This document shows, one piece after another, positions 6,855-8,247 of a DNA stretch of 8,247 nucleotides. Positions within the stretch are counted from its first letter, which is position 1. Each line of letters begins with the position of its first letter. Made by a program: the position numbers and the translations under genes. The notes under the pieces were generated by a model that saw only the letters and a program-made list of their open reading frames with translations, made no database searches and was not told where the DNA came from. The DNA is from Rhodoferax sp. (GTDB taxonomy: Bacteria > Pseudomonadota > Gammaproteobacteria > Burkholderiales > Burkholderiaceae_C). The stretch lies in the NCBI GenBank assembly GCA_028711355.1, contig JAQTSL010000155.1, forward strand, positions 1 to 8,247, written 5' to 3'.

Positions 6855-7286
6855 TTACTCGATCGTCAACCGCTGCGCGCTTTCGAGCTCGGTCTTTTTG
6901 GGCAGCGTCAGGGTCAACACGCCGTTGTCGTATTTGGCTTTGGCCTTGGACTGATCAATCTCTTGCGCCAGCCGAAAGCTGCGCGAGACTTCGCCGAAGT
7001 AGCGTTCGCTACGCAACACCCGGTCGCTCTCATTGCTGCTGTCTTGTTGTTTGACTTCGGCGCGCAAGGTCACCATGTCGCCGTCCACCGAGACGTGGAT
7101 GGCTTCTTTGGGCACACCGGGGATTTCGGCTTGCACGGTAAAGGCGTCAGGGCCTTCCTTGACGTCAATCTTGATTTGCGACGGTGTGGGCAAACTGTCA
7201 CCGTGCAGCGGGCGGACGTAGAAACCAGGTGCAACATCGCGTAACAAGTCGTCAAACAGGCTGCCGCGGGTCATCAGAGCATTCAT
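6855..7286 (-). CDS. Small heat shock protein, Hsp20/alpha-crystallin family
   Basis: This ATP-independent holdase chaperone binds unfolding proteins and hands them to DnaK and ClpB. The protein is 143 residues. A short N-terminal arm (1-35) contains SLFDDLLRDVAPGF. The alpha-crystallin domain runs from about 36 to 131, with IDVKEGPDAFTVQAEIPGV (40-58), VSVDGDMVTLRAE (66-78), RSERYFGEVSRSFRL (92-106), and the hallmark NGVLTLTLPKK (121-131). The C-terminal L-T-I (140-142) is the I/L-x-I/V anchor used in oligomer assembly. The ATG at 7284-7286 has an excellent Shine-Dalgarno AGGAG six bases upstream. A sigma-32-type promoter and a structured leader precede it, so heat induction is expected at both the transcriptional and translational level. 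The closest named relatives are called hsp20 or ibpA; I do not assign a symbol. Confidence 0.96.
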   Translation of the reverse strand: MNALMTRGSLFDDLLRDVAPGFYVRPLHGDSLPTPSQIKIDVKEGPDAFTVQAEIPGVPKEAIHVSVDGDMVTLRAEVKQQDSSNESDRVLRSERYFGEVSRSFRLAQEIDQSKAKAKYDNGVLTLTLPKKTELESAQRLTIE

Positions 7287-7287
7287 C

Positions 7288-7354
7288 GTAATCTCCTATG
7301 TGAACAAGTTGTACAAGTGAACCAACCGTCAGCTTGCGCTGCTGGCCTTCGGTT
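7288..7354 (-). promoter_or_regulatory. Structured 5' leader of hsp20, candidate ROSE-like RNA thermometer
   Basis: The predicted transcript begins near 7354 and its leader folds into two hairpins. The upstream one (7354-7324) pairs AACCG with CGGTT, with an inner AGC-GCAA-GCT hairpin. The downstream one (7314-7288) puts the Shine-Dalgarno in a stem: CUUGUU faces UAGGAG, giving C-G, U-A, U-G, a bulged G, U-G and U-A around a CACAU loop, extended by GUA with UAC. ROSE thermometers of bacterial hsp20 genes mask the ribosome site with U(U/C)GCU and a bulged G in the same way. Here the motif reads UUGUU. This pairing was done by eye without energy calculation. Confidence 0.45.
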
Positions 7355-7360
7355 AAATAG

Positions 7361-7386
7361 ATAGGGGGATGACGCCCAATTTCAAG
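7361..7386 (-). promoter_or_regulatory. Sigma-32 (RpoH) heat-shock promoter of hsp20
   Basis: The minus strand has CTTGAA (7386-7381), a 13-base spacer and CCCCTAT (7367-7361). This nearly matches the RpoH consensus CTTGAA, 11-16 bases, CCCCAT. It lies about 75 bases upstream of the hsp20 ATG in the correct orientation, so transcription would start at about 7353-7355. The gene function and promoter type agree. Confidence 0.85.
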
Positions 7387-7410
7387 AGTTCCAACAGCGT
7401 CATGTGATAC

Positions 7411-7590
7411 TTGCGGGACCGACCAACGCTACACGCCGTGAGCGTTGCTCTGTCCCCAACTGATTAAAACTTGCGGGACCGACCAACGCTACACGCCGTG
7501 AGCGTTGCTCTGTCCCCAACTAATTAAAACTTGCGGGACCGACCAACGCTAGACGCCGCGAGCGTTGCTCTGTCCTCAACTGATTAAGAT
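7411..7590. repeat. Three tandem 60-bp repeats, each a long hairpin
   Basis: Units run 7411-7470, 7471-7530 and 7531-7590 with no length change. Units 1 and 2 differ at one base (G to A at 7522). Unit 3 differs at five positions, two of them in the last four bases where it joins the next gene. In each, GGGAC pairs with GTCCC and CAACGCT with AGCGTTG, with a symmetric 4x4 internal loop, and TTG with CAA can extend the base of the stem. The linker is AT-rich (CTGATTAAAAC). The array fills the gap between the hsp20 promoter (ending 7386) and the start of the downstream kinase-like gene. Its function is unknown. It has no spacers, so it is not CRISPR. Confidence 0.93.
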
Positions 7591-7597
7591 GGGCGCC

Positions 7598-8247
7598 ATG
7601 GACAGCTCTTTGCCACCGTTGATTCAGGCCTTGTTGCAGCCGCAGTGCTACCCGCACGCTGTTACGCGGGTTGACTTGGTGCAGACACACATCTCGTGGG
7701 TGCTGCTGGCCGGTGATTTGGCCTACAAGATCAAAAAGCCGGTCAAGCTGTCGTTTCTTGACTTCAGCACGCAGGCCTTGCGCCAGGCTCGCTGCTTGGA
7801 CGAGTTGCGCTTGAACCGGCGCTTTGCACCTGATTTGTACCTGGACGTGGTGAGTATTTATGGCACTGCGCAGGACCCAAGTTTTTCGGCCCAGGGCGAG
7901 CCGATCGAGTATGCCGTGCGGATGTTCCGTTTTGACGAGGTGGCACGCTTGGATCACGTCTGCGCCCGTGGCGAGCTGACGTCCGCTCATTTGAGTGGCC
8001 TGGCGCAGACGCTGGACGCCTTTTACGCCAGTGCGCAGCGGGCGTCTCCCGGCGCTGGTCTGGGTGCGCCTGAGTCAGTGCTAACGTATGCGTTGGACAA
8101 TTTTCCTGACATTCAACGTGCGCTGGCCGACCCCACCAGCCAACATGCTGTTGACGGGCTAAAGCGCTGGACGCAGCAGCAGTTTGAGGCGTTGGCGCCG
8201 CTGATGCAGGCGCGGCTACAGGGCGGCTGGGTGCGTGAATGTCACGG
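7598..8247 (+). CDS. Aminoglycoside phosphotransferase-fold kinase protein, N-terminal part (partial)
   Basis: An open frame runs from ATG 7598 to the window end (216 codons seen), with no stop. The start region reads MDSSLPPLIQALLQ, then THISWVLLAGDLAYKIKKPVKLSFLDFS (30-57), ELRLNRRFAPDLYLDVV (69-85), and YAVRMFRF (105-112). It ends in GWVRECHG, the beginning of the family's catalytic C-H-G-D loop, which is cut off. This pattern is that of proteins usually annotated as bifunctional aminoglycoside phosphotransferase/ATP-binding protein, in which a P-loop kinase domain follows. That second domain is beyond the window. The true substrate is unknown in this family, and antibiotic resistance should not be assumed. 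An in-frame ATG at 7589 would add three residues and overlap the last repeat unit. Neither start has a clear Shine-Dalgarno. Confidence 0.85.
   Translation, partial: MDSSLPPLIQALLQPQCYPHAVTRVDLVQTHISWVLLAGDLAYKIKKPVKLSFLDFSTQALRQARCLDELRLNRRFAPDLYLDVVSIYGTAQDPSFSAQGEPIEYAVRMFRFDEVARLDHVCARGELTSAHLSGLAQTLDAFYASAQRASPGAGLGAPESVLTYALDNFPDIQRALADPTSQHAVDGLKRWTQQQFEALAPLMQARLQGGWVRECH

Noticed and set aside
6822..7244. 140-residue plus-strand frame opposite hsp20
   Set aside because: It is a shadow of the well supported Hsp20 gene and shows no domain or ribosome site of its own.
7411..7590. CRISPR array or integron attC sites
   Set aside because: Units join with no unique spacers, so it is not CRISPR. 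The 60-bp size and hairpin recall attC, but the expected core site GTTRRRY is not matched (GTTGCTC is seen), there are no cassettes between copies, and no integrase is in view.
7520..7990. 156-residue minus-strand open frame across the third repeat and the kinase gene
   Set aside because: It is antisense to a plus-strand frame that encodes a recognisable protein family, and its composition is that of a shadow frame.
7598..8247. Antibiotic-resistance aminoglycoside phosphotransferase
   Set aside because: The sequence matches a chromosomal family with only the fold in common. The pattern GDLAYKIKKPVKLSFLDFS is not that of resistance enzymes, and the context is housekeeping.

Overview
The window looks like ordinary chromosome of a betaproteobacterium, most likely Comamonadaceae (Rhodoferax/Polaromonas type). 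The reasons are the block pyrG-kdsA-eno-ftsB in one orientation, the protein sequences themselves, fairly high GC, and two sequences that I recall as dispersed repeats of that family. The genus is an inference; no rRNA or other decisive marker is present.

Layout. Bases 1-95 hold the 3' end of a plus-strand gene, probably lolA. It converges on a minus-strand TauE/SafE-type permease (114-929), whose upstream region contains a perfect 8-bp inverted repeat. Next comes a minus-strand cluster, read in transcription order from right to left: pyrG (CTP synthase), kdsA (KDO-8-phosphate synthase), eno (enolase) and ftsB (divisome protein). Gaps are -1, 29 and 16 bases. A TATAAT box lies just upstream of pyrG. 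The cluster links CTP supply, KDO synthesis (activated with CTP for lipopolysaccharide), phosphoenolpyruvate production (a KdsA substrate made by enolase) and cell division.

Divergent from pyrG, on the plus strand, is srkA (stress response kinase A), which carries an unusual AT-rich in-frame insert. It converges on a small heat shock protein gene (hsp20, minus strand), and a 99-base imperfect palindrome fills most of the gap. The hsp20 gene has a very good sigma-32-type promoter and a short leader that can fold over its ribosome binding site like an RNA thermometer.

Upstream of hsp20 are three exact-period 60-bp tandem repeats, each a long hairpin. They run to the start of a plus-strand kinase-like gene (aminoglycoside phosphotransferase domain, family usually fused to a P-loop kinase) that is cut off by the window end.

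No wholly new system is evident. The most interesting items are the 60-bp hairpin array, the candidate thermometer leader, and the repeat-like insertion inside srkA.
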